Shown here: piece after piece, positions 1 through 9,573 of the stretch
How positions within the stretch are numbered: position 1 is the first letter of the stretch
Layout of the letters: the number at the start of each line of letters is the position of its first letter
DNA from: Sphingomonas sp. Leaf357
GTDB taxonomy: Bacteria; Pseudomonadota; Alphaproteobacteria; Sphingomonadales; Sphingomonadaceae
Direction of reading: 5' to 3'
Assembly (NCBI RefSeq): GCF_001423845.1
Contig: NZ_LMPM01000001.1
Span: 490,001 to 554,000 of the forward strand
Length of the DNA stretch: 64,000 nucleotides
Made by a program: the position numbers and the translations under genes
The notes under the pieces: generated by a model
Database searches by the model: none
Seen by the model: the letters and a program-made list of their open reading frames with translations, nothing else
Told to the model about the DNA's origin: nothing

Positions 1-679
1 CGATGCGCGTGAAATCGCGGAAGCCTCCCGCGGAATATTTGATCACCTCGGACTGGGTCACTTCCTCCAGATCGGAAGCGGTGCCGACGATCGTATAGGC
101 GATCAGATGCGGCAGATGGCTGGTCACGGCGAGCACGCGATCGTGATGCTCGGGTGCCATCATCTCGATATCCGCGCCCAGCCGGCGCCAGAATTCGGCG
201 ACGCGCTCCACCGCCGCCGCATCCGCGCCCTCGGGTGGCGTCACGATGCACCAGCGCTTGTGGAACAGGCTCGCGAAGCCAGCTTCCGGCCCGCTGCGCT
301 CGGTGCCCGCCACCGGATGCGCCGGGATCACGATGGTGCCGGGCAGGGCCTCGGTCAGCACGCGCAGCACTTCGGCCTTGGACGATCCGACATCGCTGAC
401 GATCGCCTCGGCCGGCAGATCGGCGGCGAAATCCGCCGCCGCCGCGCCCATCGCCCCAACCGGCACGCACAGGATCACCAGATCGGCATCGATCACCGCC
501 GTGCCGCCCGACTCCGCGATGTCGTCGCACAATTGCAGCCGGTCGGCGACGCTGCGGACGTCGGGGTCGGCATCGTACCCGGTCAGCCGCACCGTCGGCA
601 TCGCGACGCGCACCGCGCGGGCGATCGACGAGCCGATCAGCCCCAGCCCGATGATCGTGACCCTGGCGAACGGCAGCAT
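1..679 (-). CDS. tyrA: Prephenate/arogenate dehydrogenase (partial, C-terminus outside window)
   Basis: NAD(P)-dependent oxidative decarboxylation of prephenate or arogenate in tyrosine synthesis (family knowledge). The first 226 codons are visible. They start with a Rossmann dinucleotide fold, with the glycine pattern G11-x-G13-x-x-G16 and an acidic residue near D36 ending strand 2. The conserved HPVAGTE substrate-site motif follows at about residue 121. The ATG overlaps the hisC stop codon by one base (TGATG), so the two genes are probably translationally coupled. HisC and TyrA both act on aromatic or imidazole precursors, and this pairing is common in alphaproteobacteria. Substrate preference cannot be told from sequence. 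Confidence 0.93.
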   Translation of the reverse strand, partial: MLPFARVTIIGLGLIGSSIARAVRVAMPTVRLTGYDADPDVRSVADRLQLCDDIAESGGTAVIDADLVILCVPVGAMGAAAADFAADLPAEAIVSDVGSSKAEVLRVLTEALPGTIVIPAHPVAGTERSGPEAGFASLFHKRWCIVTPPEGADAAAVERVAEFWRRLGADIEMMAPEHHDRVLAVTSHLPHLIAYTIVGTASDLEEVTQSEVIKYSAGGFRDFTRI

Positions 680-1791
680 CAGCCGGCGGCTTCGACCAGA
701 TCGCGCAGCGCCGTCATCACGCCCTGCGTTTCCTCCGCCGTGCCGATCGTGATGCGCAAGCCGTGCGGCAGTCCCTGTCCGGGCAGCCAGCGCACGATAT
801 AGCCCGCGTCCATCAAGCCCTTATATGCCACTTCCGCGGTCAGCTTGCCCTCGAACAGCACCAGCACGAAATTCGCCTGGCTCGGCACGGCGCGCAGGCC
901 GGCATTGCCGAGCTTGTCGATTTCCTGGCTAAACCAGCGCCGCCACTCGGCATTATGCGCCCGGGTCGACTCGACGAATTCGCCATCCCCCAACGCCGCG
1001 ACCGCCGCCGCCGTGCCGGCAATGGTGATCGAGAAGGGCAGGCGGATGCGGTGCATCGCGTCGATGATCTCGGCCGATCCATAGCCCCAGCCGATCCGCT
1101 CCGCGGCCAGGCCATACATCTTCGAGAAGGTGCGCGTGACCAGCACGTTGGATGCGCTTTCGGCCAGCGCCATGCCGCCGTCTTCCGCATCGCCCTCGAT
1201 ATATTCGGCATAAGCGTGATCGAGCACCAGCAGGATGTCCGGCCGCAGCCCGGCGTGCAGGCGTGCGATTTCGGCCCGGGTCGAATAGGTCCCGGTCGGG
1301 TTGTTGGGATTGGCGATGTAGATCAGCTTCGTCTTCTCGGTGACGCAGGCCAGGATCGCATCGACATCGGTGGCATAGTCCGTGTCCGGCGCGATCACCG
1401 GCGTCGCTCCCACGCGTCGCGCCGCTATCTCGTACACCGCGAAACCGTAGCGGACGTAGATCACCTCGTCGCCCGGGCCGGCGAACGCCCCGGCGGCGAG
1501 ATGCAGCACCTCGTCCGATCCGTTGCCATAGATGATCCGTTCGGGATCGAGCCCATGCTTCTCAGCCAGCACATCGCGCAACTCCGTCGCGCTTGCGTCG
1601 GGATAACGTTCCAGGCGGTCGGCGGCCGAAACGAACGCCTCCTTCGCGCGGGGGCTGGTGCCGAGCGGATTTTCGTTCGACGACAGCTTAACCACCTTGC
1701 GGCCGTCATCGGTAGTCGACCGGCCCGGCACATAGGGGGCGATCGCCATGATCCAGGGCTTCGCAACGGGCTTGGTTTGGGGTGTGCTCAT
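679..1791 (-). CDS. hisC: Histidinol-phosphate aminotransferase
   Basis: PLP enzyme that transaminates imidazole-acetol phosphate in histidine synthesis; related enzymes also act on aromatic keto acids. The product is 370 aa. Visible motifs are SSNENPLG (37-44), NPNNPTG (161-167), D191, and the Schiff-base lysine K224 in [15 protein letters not shown]. The frame stays open far upstream, but I chose the ATG at 1791. It precedes the family-typical N-terminus and sits just inside the divergent promoter region shared with metX. It overlaps tyrA downstream by one base. Confidence 0.95.
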   Translation of the reverse strand: MSTPQTKPVAKPWIMAIAPYVPGRSTTDDGRKVVKLSSNENPLGTSPRAKEAFVSAADRLERYPDASATELRDVLAEKHGLDPERIIYGNGSDEVLHLAAGAFAGPGDEVIYVRYGFAVYEIAARRVGATPVIAPDTDYATDVDAILACVTEKTKLIYIANPNNPTGTYSTRAEIARLHAGLRPDILLVLDHAYAEYIEGDAEDGGMALAESASNVLVTRTFSKMYGLAAERIGWGYGSAEIIDAMHRIRLPFSITIAGTAAAVAALGDGEFVESTRAHNAEWRRWFSQEIDKLGNAGLRAVPSQANFVLVLFEGKLTAEVAYKGLMDAGYIVRWLPGQGLPHGLRITIGTAEETQGVMTALRDLVEAAG

Positions 1792-1799
1792 GGTCGCGC

Positions 1800-1850
1800 G
1801 GCATAGCGGCACCGTGGAAATTGACAAGGCGAGGCCGCCCGCCCTAGCGC
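1800..1850. promoter_or_regulatory. Divergent hisC/metX promoter region with overlapping -35 boxes
   Basis: Rightward, TTGACA lies at 1821-1826, with a weak -10 (CTAGCG or TAGCGC) 17-18 bases on. Leftward, TTGTCA lies at 1827-1822, with TATGCC at 1805-1800 after a 16-base spacer. The two -35 boxes occupy the same bases. Both predicted transcription starts fall within a few bases of the start codons (1791 and 1858), so both messages may be leaderless. This is a pattern match only. Confidence 0.4.
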
Positions 1851-1857
1851 CCGATGC

Positions 1858-2991
1858 GTGAGCTTCAACGATCCCACCAGCGACCGGCGCTTCGGACTGA
1901 CGCGCACCGTCACCCTGCCGGGCCCGCTGCGCCTCGATGGCGGCGTGCTGCTGTCGCCGGTCGATATCGCCTATGAGACGTACGGCACGCTCGACGCGGA
2001 TGGCGGCAATGCGATCCTGGTCTGCCACGCGCTGACCGGCGACCAGCACGTCGCGAGCAATCACCCGGTCACCGGCAAACCCGGCTGGTGGACGCGCATG
2101 GTCGGGCCGGGCAAGCCGATCGATCCCGCGCGGCACTTCATCGTCTGCGCCAATGTGCTGGGCAGCTGCATGGGCTCGTCCGGTCCGGCGAGCATCAATC
2201 CCGCGACCGGAGCGCCATGGGGCATGGCATTCCCTGTCATCACCATCCGCGACATGGTGCGCGCGCAGGCGATGCTGCTCGATCATCTCGGCGTCGGCGT
2301 GCTGAAGGCGGTGGTCGGCGGATCGATGGGCGGAATGCAGGCGCTGAGCTGGCCCGCGACCTTCCCCGAGCGCGTAAAGGCGGTGGTCGTCATCGCCTCG
2401 ACCGCGCGCCACACCGCGCAGAACATCGCCTTCCACGAGGTCGGGCGGCAGGCGGTGATGGCCGATCCGAAATGGCGCGGCGGCGATTATTACGCGGATG
2501 CGGATCCGCCGGCCGCCGGTCTCGCCGTCGCGCGCATGGCCGCCCACATCACCTATCTTTCCGAAGCCGGCCTCACCGAGAAGTTCGGCCGCAAGCTGCA
2601 GGCGCGTGAAACGAAGACGTTCGGGTTCGACGCGGATTTCCAGATCGAATCCTATCTGCGCCATCAGGGCATCGCGTTCGTCGATCGCTTCGATGCCAAT
2701 TCCTACCTCTACATCACTCGCGCAATGGACTATTTCGATCTTGCCGAGGAACATGGCGGTCGCCTCGCCAGCGCGTTCCGGCCAAGCAAGGCGCGTTTCT
2801 GCCTGGTGAGTTTCGACACTGACTGGCTCTATCCCACCGCCGAATCGCGCGCGATCGTCCATGCGCTCAACGCCGCCGGCGCACCGGTCAGCTTCGTCGA
2901 ACTGTCGAGCCCGTTCGGGCACGACGCCTTCCTGCTCGAGGCACCCGAGTTGAACCGCGTTGTGGACGGCTTCCTGAGGGCCGGAATATGA
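1858..2991 (+). CDS. metX: Homoserine O-acetyltransferase
   Basis: Alpha/beta-hydrolase enzyme that activates homoserine for methionine synthesis. Residues shown: nucleophile elbow GGSMGG with S156, an acid at D320 or D322 in SFDTDWLYP, and H355 in FGHDAF. The length, 377 aa, is typical of MetX. Whether the acyl donor is acetyl-CoA or succinyl-CoA cannot be read safely from motifs. Start is GTG at 1858; the only nearby ATG (1854) is out of frame. The last codons overlap the next gene by ATGA. Confidence 0.94.
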   Translation: MSFNDPTSDRRFGLTRTVTLPGPLRLDGGVLLSPVDIAYETYGTLDADGGNAILVCHALTGDQHVASNHPVTGKPGWWTRMVGPGKPIDPARHFIVCANVLGSCMGSSGPASINPATGAPWGMAFPVITIRDMVRAQAMLLDHLGVGVLKAVVGGSMGGMQALSWPATFPERVKAVVVIASTARHTAQNIAFHEVGRQAVMADPKWRGGDYYADADPPAAGLAVARMAAHITYLSEAGLTEKFGRKLQARETKTFGFDADFQIESYLRHQGIAFVDRFDANSYLYITRAMDYFDLAEEHGGRLASAFRPSKARFCLVSFDTDWLYPTAESRAIVHALNAAGAPVSFVELSSPFGHDAFLLEAPELNRVVDGFLRAGI

Positions 2992-3425
2992 GCGACATAT
3001 TATTATCCGACGGCAAAGCATTGTTACACGTGGAACAAATCCACCACTGGCTGGCGAGCAGCTATTGGTCGCCGGGCATCGAACGCGCCTTGGTCGAACG
3101 CGCGATCGCCGGATCGCACGCGCTGGGCGCGTATCGAGACGGTAAGCAGATCGGTTTCGCCCGCGCGATCACCGATCATGCCACCTTCGCTTGGATCGCA
3201 GACGTGTGGGTCGACGAGGCCGGGCGCGGGCAGGGGCTTGGCCGCCGAATGGTGCAATGGTTCGTCGATCATCCCGACTTTGCCGGCATCCGCCGCATCG
3301 GGCTGGTCACGCGCGACGCGCACGGCGTGTACGACAAGATCGGCTTCCACCCGCTGATCCGCGCAGATCGCTATATGGAACGTCTCTCGCCCGAGGCGGA
3401 AGCCTTTGCGCGGGGCGCGGCATGA
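2988..3425 (+). CDS. GNAT family N-acetyltransferase inserted between metX and metW
   Basis: 145-aa single-domain acetyltransferase. The acetyl-CoA loop is visible as [14 protein letters not shown] (Q/RxxGxG/A type), followed by the [14 protein letters not shown] segment that typically closes the GNAT fold. It overlaps metX upstream and metW downstream, each through a 4-base ATGA, so it is translated as part of the methionine operon. Substrate unknown. The embedding suggests a small-molecule or housekeeping acetylation linked to this operon (inference). Confidence 0.88.
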   Translation: MSDILLSDGKALLHVEQIHHWLASSYWSPGIERALVERAIAGSHALGAYRDGKQIGFARAITDHATFAWIADVWVDEAGRGQGLGRRMVQWFVDHPDFAGIRRIGLVTRDAHGVYDKIGFHPLIRADRYMERLSPEAEAFARGAA

Positions 3426-4009
3426 CGCTCCGCCCCGATCTCGCGATCATCGCCGATCATGTCGCCGCCGGATCGCGCACCCTCGACGTCGGTTGCGGCG
3501 ACGGGCAGTTGATGGCGGCGCTGCGGGATCGTAAGGGCGTCGACGCGCGCGGGCTGGAGATCGCGGCCAGCAACGTCGCCGCCGCCGTCTCGCGCGGGCT
3601 ATCGGTGATCCAGGGGGATGCCGATACCGATCTCGCCGCCTATCCCGACGCCAGCTTCGATTATGCGATCCTCAGCCAGACCCTGCAGACCGCGCGCCGG
3701 CCGGATGTCGTTCTCGATCATCTGCTCCGCATCGGCCAGCGCGCCTTCGTGTCGTTCCCGAACTTCGCGCATTGGCGGGTGCGGGCGTCGCTTTTGTGGG
3801 GTGGGCGCATGCCGGTCACGCGGCTGCTGCCCGAACGCTGGTACGATACGCCCAACATCCACCACGTCACGGTGGACGACTTCCGCGCCTTCGTCGCCGA
3901 TCGCGGGCTGGCGGTGGAGGGGGCGTGGTTTTTGTCCGGCGACCGTCGAACCAGCTCGGCGGCCGCGAACTTCCGCGCCGAACATGCCGTATTCCTTTTG
4001 AAAGGCTGA
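3422..4009 (+). CDS. metW: Methionine biosynthesis protein MetW
   Basis: 195-aa class I methyltransferase-fold protein. SAM motif I is VGCGDGQL near residue 22, and the conserved MetW segment FPNFAHWRVRASLLWGGRMP is present. In proteobacteria MetW accompanies MetX and is needed for its full activity (family knowledge). Start is the ATG at 3422, overlapping the GNAT stop by ATGA. The frame is open upstream, but that part is antisense-like sequence inside the GNAT gene. Confidence 0.92.
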   Translation: MTLRPDLAIIADHVAAGSRTLDVGCGDGQLMAALRDRKGVDARGLEIAASNVAAAVSRGLSVIQGDADTDLAAYPDASFDYAILSQTLQTARRPDVVLDHLLRIGQRAFVSFPNFAHWRVRASLLWGGRMPVTRLLPERWYDTPNIHHVTVDDFRAFVADRGLAVEGAWFLSGDRRTSSAAANFRAEHAVFLLKG

Positions 4010-4093
4010 TCTTTCCTATTTCGAGTTGATCTGGATCAAGGAACCAAGCACTCTACCGATGGTTTGTACCGGACCATCGCCGACGGGATTAGA

Positions 4094-4495
4094 ATGACCG
4101 CCACCGCCCTCATTGTCGAAGACGAGATTTTCGTCGCCCTCGATCTCGAGCGAATCCTGACGGATGCCGGGTACAAGGTGAAGGCGATCGCGGCCGATCG
4201 CTCGACGGCTTTGCAGGAAGCGGGCGAATGCAATTTTGCATTGGTCGACATCAATTTGCGCGACGGCCCGACCGGCCCTGATCTCGCCCGCACGCTGGCG
4301 CAGGAATATGGACTGAAGGTGGTGTTCGTCACCGCCAACCCCGGCCAGATCGGCGATCCCGGCAGCGCGTTGGCCTATGTCCGCAAGCCGTTCAGCGAAG
4401 CCGCGATTCTCGCCGCGGCAGCGCTGGCGAGCGCGTCGGCGGACCATCCGGCAAATGACGACGTCGTCCTGATCGGGCAAACCCAGATCGGCTGA
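4094..4495 (+). CDS. Single-domain response regulator (receiver only)
   Basis: 133-aa CheY-like receiver with no output domain. The acidic pocket is E9-D10-E11, the phospho-acceptor is D52 (VDINLR), the switch threonine is T80, and the conserved lysine is K98 (RKPF). An in-frame ATG at 4064 would add 10 residues; 4094 begins directly at the first beta strand. It is convergent with the HWE histidine kinase at 4558-6129, 62 bases away, which is its likely partner (inference). It probably acts as a phosphate sink or a competitor for another regulator. Confidence 0.88.
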   Translation: MTATALIVEDEIFVALDLERILTDAGYKVKAIAADRSTALQEAGECNFALVDINLRDGPTGPDLARTLAQEYGLKVVFVTANPGQIGDPGSALAYVRKPFSEAAILAAAALASASADHPANDDVVLIGQTQIG

Positions 4496-4557
4496 CGCCA
4501 ACGCGGTGTCGCTGCGCACAGATCGGGCAGGAAATCGTCAGCATCGTGGGCGGCTCG

Positions 4558-6129
4558 CTACGTGCGGCTGAACGCCTTGACTGGTATGCACGTGGTGACG
4601 ACGAGGCCCTCCCGCCGCCAGTCCCGATCCACCGTGCCGCCGAGCTGGCGGACCGCGCTCATCTCGATCAATTGCGATCCGAAGCCCGAAGGTTCCGGTG
4701 TGCCGACCACGTGGGGTCCGCCGGTCTCGCTCCAGGTGAGACACACCCTGTCGTCGTTCGGCGCGATCTCGACCATGATGCGCCCGTCGTCATTGGCCAG
4801 TGCGCCATATTTCGTCGCATTGGTCGCCAGTTCGTGGAACAGCAGCGCCAGCGGCGTGGCGGAGCGATCGTCGATATTCACATCGCCGCCGATCACCGAG
4901 ATCCGCATGCCCTCGCCCTGCTGATAGGGGCGAAACAGCTCGTCGAGCAGGCCGTGCAGGCTCGACTGCGCCGCGGCCGGGCGGGATTGCGCGCTATGCG
5001 GGCGCACGAAATCGTGCGCGCGGCCCAGCGCCGTCACGCGTTCGCGCAGATCGTCGGAAATGCCGCGAAAGCCCGGATTGGCGCGGGCCGCGAACCCGAT
5101 CAGGCCGGAGATCACCGCGAAGATGTTCTTGATCCGGTGGCTGAGTTCCTGCGCGATCACCTCGCGCTCCTCGCTCGCCTGCTTCTGTTCGTGCACCTCG
5201 GTACAGGTGCCGAACCAGCGCACGATCTCACCCGCCTCGTTGCGCAGCGGTAGCGCACGACCCAGCGTCCAGCGATATTCGCCGTCCGCGCGGCGCAGGC
5301 GGTACTCGACCTGATAAGGGTCGCCCGTCGCCAGCGAGTGACGCCACACCGCCCAGGCCCGTTCCTGATCGTCGGGGTGGAACATGCCGTTCCATTCCTC
5401 GCCGTCGGTCGACCCCTCGGGCACGCCGGTGAAATCGTACCAGCGCGCATTGTAATAATCGTGATAGCCGTCGGGCAGCGTGGACCACACCATTTGCGGC
5501 ATCGAATCCGCCAATACGCGGAACCGGTTATGGCTTTCGGTCAGCGCGCGGTGATTGGCATTGTCCGCATCGCGCCACGCCGCGGCATCGCGGCTGTCGC
5601 GCAGCCGCGCCATCACCGCCTCGGCCAGCGTCGTCAGCCCCTGCTGCTGCAACACGGTCAGCCCCGCGCGCGGCTCGGTATCGATGATGCACAGCGATCC
5701 CAGCGGCATGCCATCGTCCGCGATCAGCGGTGCACCGGCATAGAAGCGGATGTTCGGATCGCCCGTAACCAGCGGATTCTCGGCGAAGCGCGGGTCGCGG
5801 GCCGCATCCGGCACGATCATGATCTCATGGTCGAGCATCGCGAATGCGCAGAAGCTCGTCTCGCGCGGCGTCTCGCTGGCATTCAGCCCGGTACGCGCCA
5901 GGAACGTCTGGCGGCGCTCCTCGACGAGACTGACCAGCGCGATCGGCGCCTCGCACAGCGCGGCGGCGAAATCGGTGATGCCCTGCAGGTTCGCCGCGTC
6001 GCGCAGCGATTCTATGTCGTGCTTGGCGATGGTCGCCGCGCGCGCGGATTCGTCAAGCTGCCAGCCGCGGCCGGCGGACGGCTTGGGGTCGTAGCGTTCG
6101 GTGTTGCCGGGCGCGCTGTCGAGCCTCAA
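4558..6129 (-). CDS. GAF-PAS HWE-family sensor histidine kinase
   Basis: 523-aa soluble sensor kinase with no membrane segment. Order: GAF-like domain (about 35-180), PAS with PAC motif (about 200-320, including [12 protein letters not shown] and FHPDDQ), then the HWE catalytic core. H-box [13 protein letters not shown] has the phosphorylated H331, the N-box is [11 protein letters not shown] (432-442), and WSE is at 466-468. HWE kinases often serve light or general-stress pathways in alphaproteobacteria. The start codon is TTG at 6129, overlapping the ssb stop as TTGA; no ATG or GTG start exists near the domain start. Coupling to ssb is unusual. Confidence 0.9.
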   Translation of the reverse strand: MRLDSAPGNTERYDPKPSAGRGWQLDESARAATIAKHDIESLRDAANLQGITDFAAALCEAPIALVSLVEERRQTFLARTGLNASETPRETSFCAFAMLDHEIMIVPDAARDPRFAENPLVTGDPNIRFYAGAPLIADDGMPLGSLCIIDTEPRAGLTVLQQQGLTTLAEAVMARLRDSRDAAAWRDADNANHRALTESHNRFRVLADSMPQMVWSTLPDGYHDYYNARWYDFTGVPEGSTDGEEWNGMFHPDDQERAWAVWRHSLATGDPYQVEYRLRRADGEYRWTLGRALPLRNEAGEIVRWFGTCTEVHEQKQASEEREVIAQELSHRIKNIFAVISGLIGFAARANPGFRGISDDLRERVTALGRAHDFVRPHSAQSRPAAAQSSLHGLLDELFRPYQQGEGMRISVIGGDVNIDDRSATPLALLFHELATNATKYGALANDDGRIMVEIAPNDDRVCLTWSETGGPHVVGTPEPSGFGSQLIEMSAVRQLGGTVDRDWRREGLVVTTCIPVKAFSRT

Positions 6130-6689
6130 AACGGCACGTCGTCGTCGAGATCGTCGGCGAAGCTCTGCCGGCTTCCACCGCCGCCGGCGGACGCGCCGCC
6201 ACGGCTTCCGCCACCGCCGCCACCATAACCGCCCGATCCACCGCCGAACTCGTTGCCGCCGCCGAAATCGTCACGCCCGCCGCCGCCATAGCCGCCGCCG
6301 CCGCCCGAACCACCGCCGCTGCCGCCACCGGCGCCCGGCGCCCCGTCCAGCATCGTCAGCACGGAATTGAAGCCCTGCAGCACGATCTCCGTCGAATATT
6401 TGTCCTGGCCCTGCGCGTCCTGCCACTTCCGGGTCTTCAGCGCGCCTTCGATATAGACCTTGCTGCCCTTGCGCAGATAACGCTCGGCCACGTTCGCCAG
6501 GCCTTCGTTGAAGATCGCCACCGAATGCCACTCGGTCGCTTCCTTGCGCTCGCCGGTATTCTTGTCCTTCCACGAATCGGACGTGGCGATGCGCAGGTTC
6601 ACCACCTTGCCGCCGTTCTGGAAACTCTTGCTTTCGGGATCGCGGCCGAGATTGCCGACGATGATCACCTTGTTGACGCTGCCCGCCAT
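6126..6689 (-). CDS. ssb: Single-stranded DNA-binding protein
   Basis: 187 aa. An OB-fold occupies the first 110 residues ([15 protein letters not shown], then the [19 protein letters not shown] segment). A glycine-rich linker of about 60 residues with Asp/Asn-Glu-Phe-Gly units follows, then the acidic tail DLDDDVPF that recruits replication and repair proteins. Start is the ATG at 6689. The longer open frame upstream is antisense to feoB. The linker resembles in composition the N-terminus of the cold-shock protein at 60359-61180. Confidence 0.96.
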   Translation of the reverse strand: MAGSVNKVIIVGNLGRDPESKSFQNGGKVVNLRIATSDSWKDKNTGERKEATEWHSVAIFNEGLANVAERYLRKGSKVYIEGALKTRKWQDAQGQDKYSTEIVLQGFNSVLTMLDGAPGAGGGSGGGSGGGGGYGGGGRDDFGGGNEFGGGSGGYGGGGGGSRGGASAGGGGSRQSFADDLDDDVPF

Positions 6690-6700
6690 ATTGTTCGTTC

Positions 6701-8560
6701 CTACAAACCGAGTCCTATTGCGGCCCAGTATGTAACCCCGGCGGCGATATATGCCAGTGCGAACAGATAGCCCACCATGAACATCGGCCACTTCCACCCG
6801 TTCGTCTCGCGGCGGGTCACCGCGATGGTCGAGATGCATTGCGGCGCGAACACGAACCACATCAGGAAGGCCAGCGCGGTCGGCAGGCTCCAGCGGCCGC
6901 GCAGATTCTCGGCCAGCTTGCCTTCGCCCGCCGGTTCCTCCGGATTGTCGATCGCATAGACCGTCGCCATCGCGCCCACCGCCGCCTCGCGCGCGGCCAT
7001 CGCCGGCAGCAGCGACAGGGCGATATCGTGATTGAAGCCGATCGGTTTCACGACGACCTCGATCCCGCTCGCGATGCGCCCGGCGATCGAATATTCGCTC
7101 TGCCGCACGCCGGCGGGCGCGACCGGATAGCTTGCCAGCACCCACAGGATCGCCACCGTCGCCGCGATCGTCGTGCCGGCACGCTTCAGGAAGATCAAAG
7201 CGCGGCTCCACAGCCCCAGGCCCACGTCCGACAGGCGCGGCCACTGATATTTCGGCATCTCCATCATGAAGCCGGAGGACGGGCCCGCCGTCACCGTGTT
7301 GCGCAGCACGAGGGCGGCGACATAGGCCGACACGATGCCGAGCACGTAGAGCGCGAACATCACCAGCCCCTGCAACCCCACGAACGGCAGCACGCGGCTG
7401 TTGGGAATCAGCGCGCCGATGATCAAAGTATAGACCGGCAGCCGCGCCGAGCAGGTCATCAGCGGCGCGATCAGGATCGTGGTCAGCCGGTCCTTCTCGT
7501 CGTCGATCGTGCGCGTCGCCATGATCCCCGGCACCGCGCAGGCGAAGCTCGACAGCAACGGAATGAAGGCGCGCCCGGACAGGCCGACGCCGGCCATCAA
7601 CCGGTCCATCATGAAGGCGGCGCGGACCATGTATCCGGTCGCTTCCAGCACCAGGATGAAGGTGAACAGAATCAGGATCTGCGGCAGGAACACGATCACC
7701 GCGCCGACGCCGGCAATGACGCCATCGGTAAGGAAGTCGCGCACGAACCCGGCGGGCAACGCCTCGGTGACGCCGGTCGAGATCCACGCGAACAGCGCCT
7801 CGATCCAGCCGATCGGTGCCTGCGACCAGGCGAACACCGCCTGGAACATCACGAACAGCAGCCCCAGCAGCAGCACCGGCCCGCTGATCGGATGCAGCGC
7901 GACGGCGTCCAGCATGTGCGTCCAGCGCCGCCCGCTCGTCTCCGACACCGTCGCCTTGACCGAGAGGGCGCGCGCGCGACGTTGCAGCGTGACGATATCC
8001 TCAGCCACATGGCCCTCGTTCGGGCGCAGGCGGATCGCGGCGCCGCGGCCGACGATGCTCGACATGCGCGCCTTCAACTTGTCCAGCCCGCGCTTGCGCA
8101 CCGCGACGGTCGGCACCACCGGCACGCCCAGTTCGCGTTCGAGGATCGCGGCATCCAGCTTCAGCCCGTCGCGCTCGGCCAGATCGATCATGTTCAGCGC
8201 CACCACCACCGGCAGGCCCAATGCGATCAACTGCAACGTGAAGCGCAGGTGGTTGTCGAGGTTCGACGCGTCCACCACGACGACGATCGCATCGGGCAAC
8301 CGCTCGCCGGCCTGCTGCCCCATGACGACATCGCGGGTCACGCGCTCGTCCGGGCTGGAGGGGTCGAGACTGTACGCGCCGGGCAGATCGACCAGTTCGA
8401 TCGGCCGGCCGTCGTCCAGAGCGAGCCGGCCCGAATGCCGCTCCACGGTCACGCCGGGATAATTCCCCACTTTCTGCCGCGCCCCGGTCAGCGCGTTGAA
8501 CAGGGCGCTCTTGCCGGCATTGGGGTTGCCGACCAAGGCGACCAGCGGCAGCGTGCTCAT
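6701..8560 (-). CDS. feoB: Ferrous iron transporter FeoB
   Basis: 619-aa inner-membrane Fe2+ transporter. The N-terminal G domain has GNPNAGKS (11-18), DLPG (G3) and NMID (G4). It is followed by two Gate/Nucleoside-recognition membrane blocks with hydrophobic helices to the C-terminus. The family is usually longer (about 700-770 aa), so this is a compact version. It lies 22 bases after feoA and probably shares its iron-responsive promoter. No FeoC is seen. Confidence 0.95.
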   Translation of the reverse strand: MSTLPLVALVGNPNAGKSALFNALTGARQKVGNYPGVTVERHSGRLALDDGRPIELVDLPGAYSLDPSSPDERVTRDVVMGQQAGERLPDAIVVVVDASNLDNHLRFTLQLIALGLPVVVALNMIDLAERDGLKLDAAILERELGVPVVPTVAVRKRGLDKLKARMSSIVGRGAAIRLRPNEGHVAEDIVTLQRRARALSVKATVSETSGRRWTHMLDAVALHPISGPVLLLGLLFVMFQAVFAWSQAPIGWIEALFAWISTGVTEALPAGFVRDFLTDGVIAGVGAVIVFLPQILILFTFILVLEATGYMVRAAFMMDRLMAGVGLSGRAFIPLLSSFACAVPGIMATRTIDDEKDRLTTILIAPLMTCSARLPVYTLIIGALIPNSRVLPFVGLQGLVMFALYVLGIVSAYVAALVLRNTVTAGPSSGFMMEMPKYQWPRLSDVGLGLWSRALIFLKRAGTTIAATVAILWVLASYPVAPAGVRQSEYSIAGRIASGIEVVVKPIGFNHDIALSLLPAMAAREAAVGAMATVYAIDNPEEPAGEGKLAENLRGRWSLPTALAFLMWFVFAPQCISTIAVTRRETNGWKWPMFMVGYLFALAYIAAGVTYWAAIGLGL

Positions 8561-8582
8561 GATGTGATCAACGTGAGGGTCT

Positions 8583-8849
8583 TCAGACGGGCGAAACGGC
8601 GATCGCCGCGGCGACGGTACGGCGCAGCGCCACCGTCATGCGGCCGATGCGGCAGGCGATTGGGCCGGTGCCGAACAGCGATTTGTGCAGCACCTCGATA
8701 TCGACGCCCTCGTCGAAACCCAATTCGCGCAACCGCCGCGCCTCGGGCGCACTCAGCCCCTGCCAGTCAATCGCCGCCACGGTCGCATGCTGGCGGCGCG
8801 GAAGCTTTTCGAGGCTGAGAGGAATCGCATTGGCGACGGTCGCGTTCAT
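8583..8849 (-). CDS. feoA: Ferrous iron transport protein A
   Basis: 88-aa SH3-like FeoA protein, thought to bind and modulate FeoB. It shows the typical ARRLRELGFDEG segment and a C-terminal IGRMTVALRR strand. The ATG at 8849 is preferred over one 18 bases upstream because that one lies inside the likely operator and promoter. It forms a two-gene operon with feoB. Confidence 0.92.
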   Translation of the reverse strand: MNATVANAIPLSLEKLPRRQHATVAAIDWQGLSAPEARRLRELGFDEGVDIEVLHKSLFGTGPIACRIGRMTVALRRTVAAAIAVSPV

Positions 8850-8852
8850 GAT

Positions 8853-8893
8853 GCGACTGATTATCAATAACTAGGCGGATGCGCCAGTGACAA
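8853..8893 (-). promoter_or_regulatory. Putative Fur-regulated feoAB promoter
   Basis: On the minus strand TTGTCA (8893-8888) is followed after 17-18 bases by TTATTG/TATTGA. The 19 bases at 8871-8853 match the E. coli Fur consensus at 14 of 19 positions, with an exact TGATAATCA core, and they overlap the -10. Iron repression of feoAB is expected from family knowledge. The binding protein (Fur or another iron regulator) is inferred. Confidence 0.45.
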
Positions 8894-8910
8894 ATTATCC
8901 CTCGGCATGG

Positions 8911-9573
8911 CTACACCGCCGGATACCGTAACCGTCCGATGAAGCGCGACAGGCTCGGCCGATGCTGCGTGCGCCCCAGAAACCCTGCCTTGGCCTTCTC
9001 GAAGCGCATGATCCCATCGATCCGTCGCGCCAGGAATGCGCGGGTATCGGCAAGCTGGTCGCTATCGTCGTCCAGGAACACCGCAACGGTCGCGCCGTAC
9101 ACGCCGGCCAGGATCGTCCGCTTGGTGTAATGATTATAGTCCGTCGCGGTATCTCCGGCCGCGCGCCACATCACGTCCGCGGCATGCCAGCCCAGTTTCG
9201 CCGCCCGTGCGAGATTCTGGGGCAGGGCGAGGATCGCGAGCGCGCGGCGCAACGCCTCGCGATCGGCGGCGACGGCGTCCAGTCGCGCCTCGACCAACGC
9301 GGCGATCTTCTCGCGGATCTTCATCGTCGCGAGCCGTTCCGGCGGCACCTTCGCCAACATCCCCGCGTCGATATGCGCGAACCACGCCGCGATCATCTCC
9401 ACCGCACCGCCCGGAAAGGCGAGCAGCGCCACGTCGCGATCCACGCCTAGCGCGTCGGCGGCGGCATCCCGCGCGGCATCGCCCCAGCCGTCGAACGCGG
9501 CGTTGCTCGCCACCACGGGCGCCATCGCGGCACGGATCTCGTCCAGCGTCGGGTCTTCCGGCAGAATGTTCAT
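8911..9573 (-). CDS. COQ9 family ubiquinone biosynthesis protein
   Basis: 220 aa. COQ9 homologues are TetR-fold, lipid-binding proteins that assist the COQ7-type hydroxylase in ubiquinone synthesis; they are typical of alphaproteobacteria and mitochondria. The C-terminal half contains the signature DTATDYNHYTKRTILAGVY and the helix ending FLARRIDGIMRFEKAK. The ATG at 9573 overlaps the stop of the upstream transporter gene through ATGA. Confidence 0.88.
   Translation of the reverse strand: MNILPEDPTLDEIRAAMAPVVASNAAFDGWGDAARDAAADALGVDRDVALLAFPGGAVEMIAAWFAHIDAGMLAKVPPERLATMKIREKIAALVEARLDAVAADREALRRALAILALPQNLARAAKLGWHAADVMWRAAGDTATDYNHYTKRTILAGVYGATVAVFLDDDSDQLADTRAFLARRIDGIMRFEKAKAGFLGRTQHRPSLSRFIGRLRYPAV

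Noticed and set aside
1854..1870. ATG at 1854 as metX start
   Set aside because: It is out of frame with MetX; the GTG at 1858 is in frame and at the family N-terminus.
6839..8818. Long open frame on the plus strand across feoB
   Set aside because: It is rich in Arg, His and Gln with no domain, and mirrors the codon structure of feoB on the other strand; GC-rich DNA gives many such shadows.
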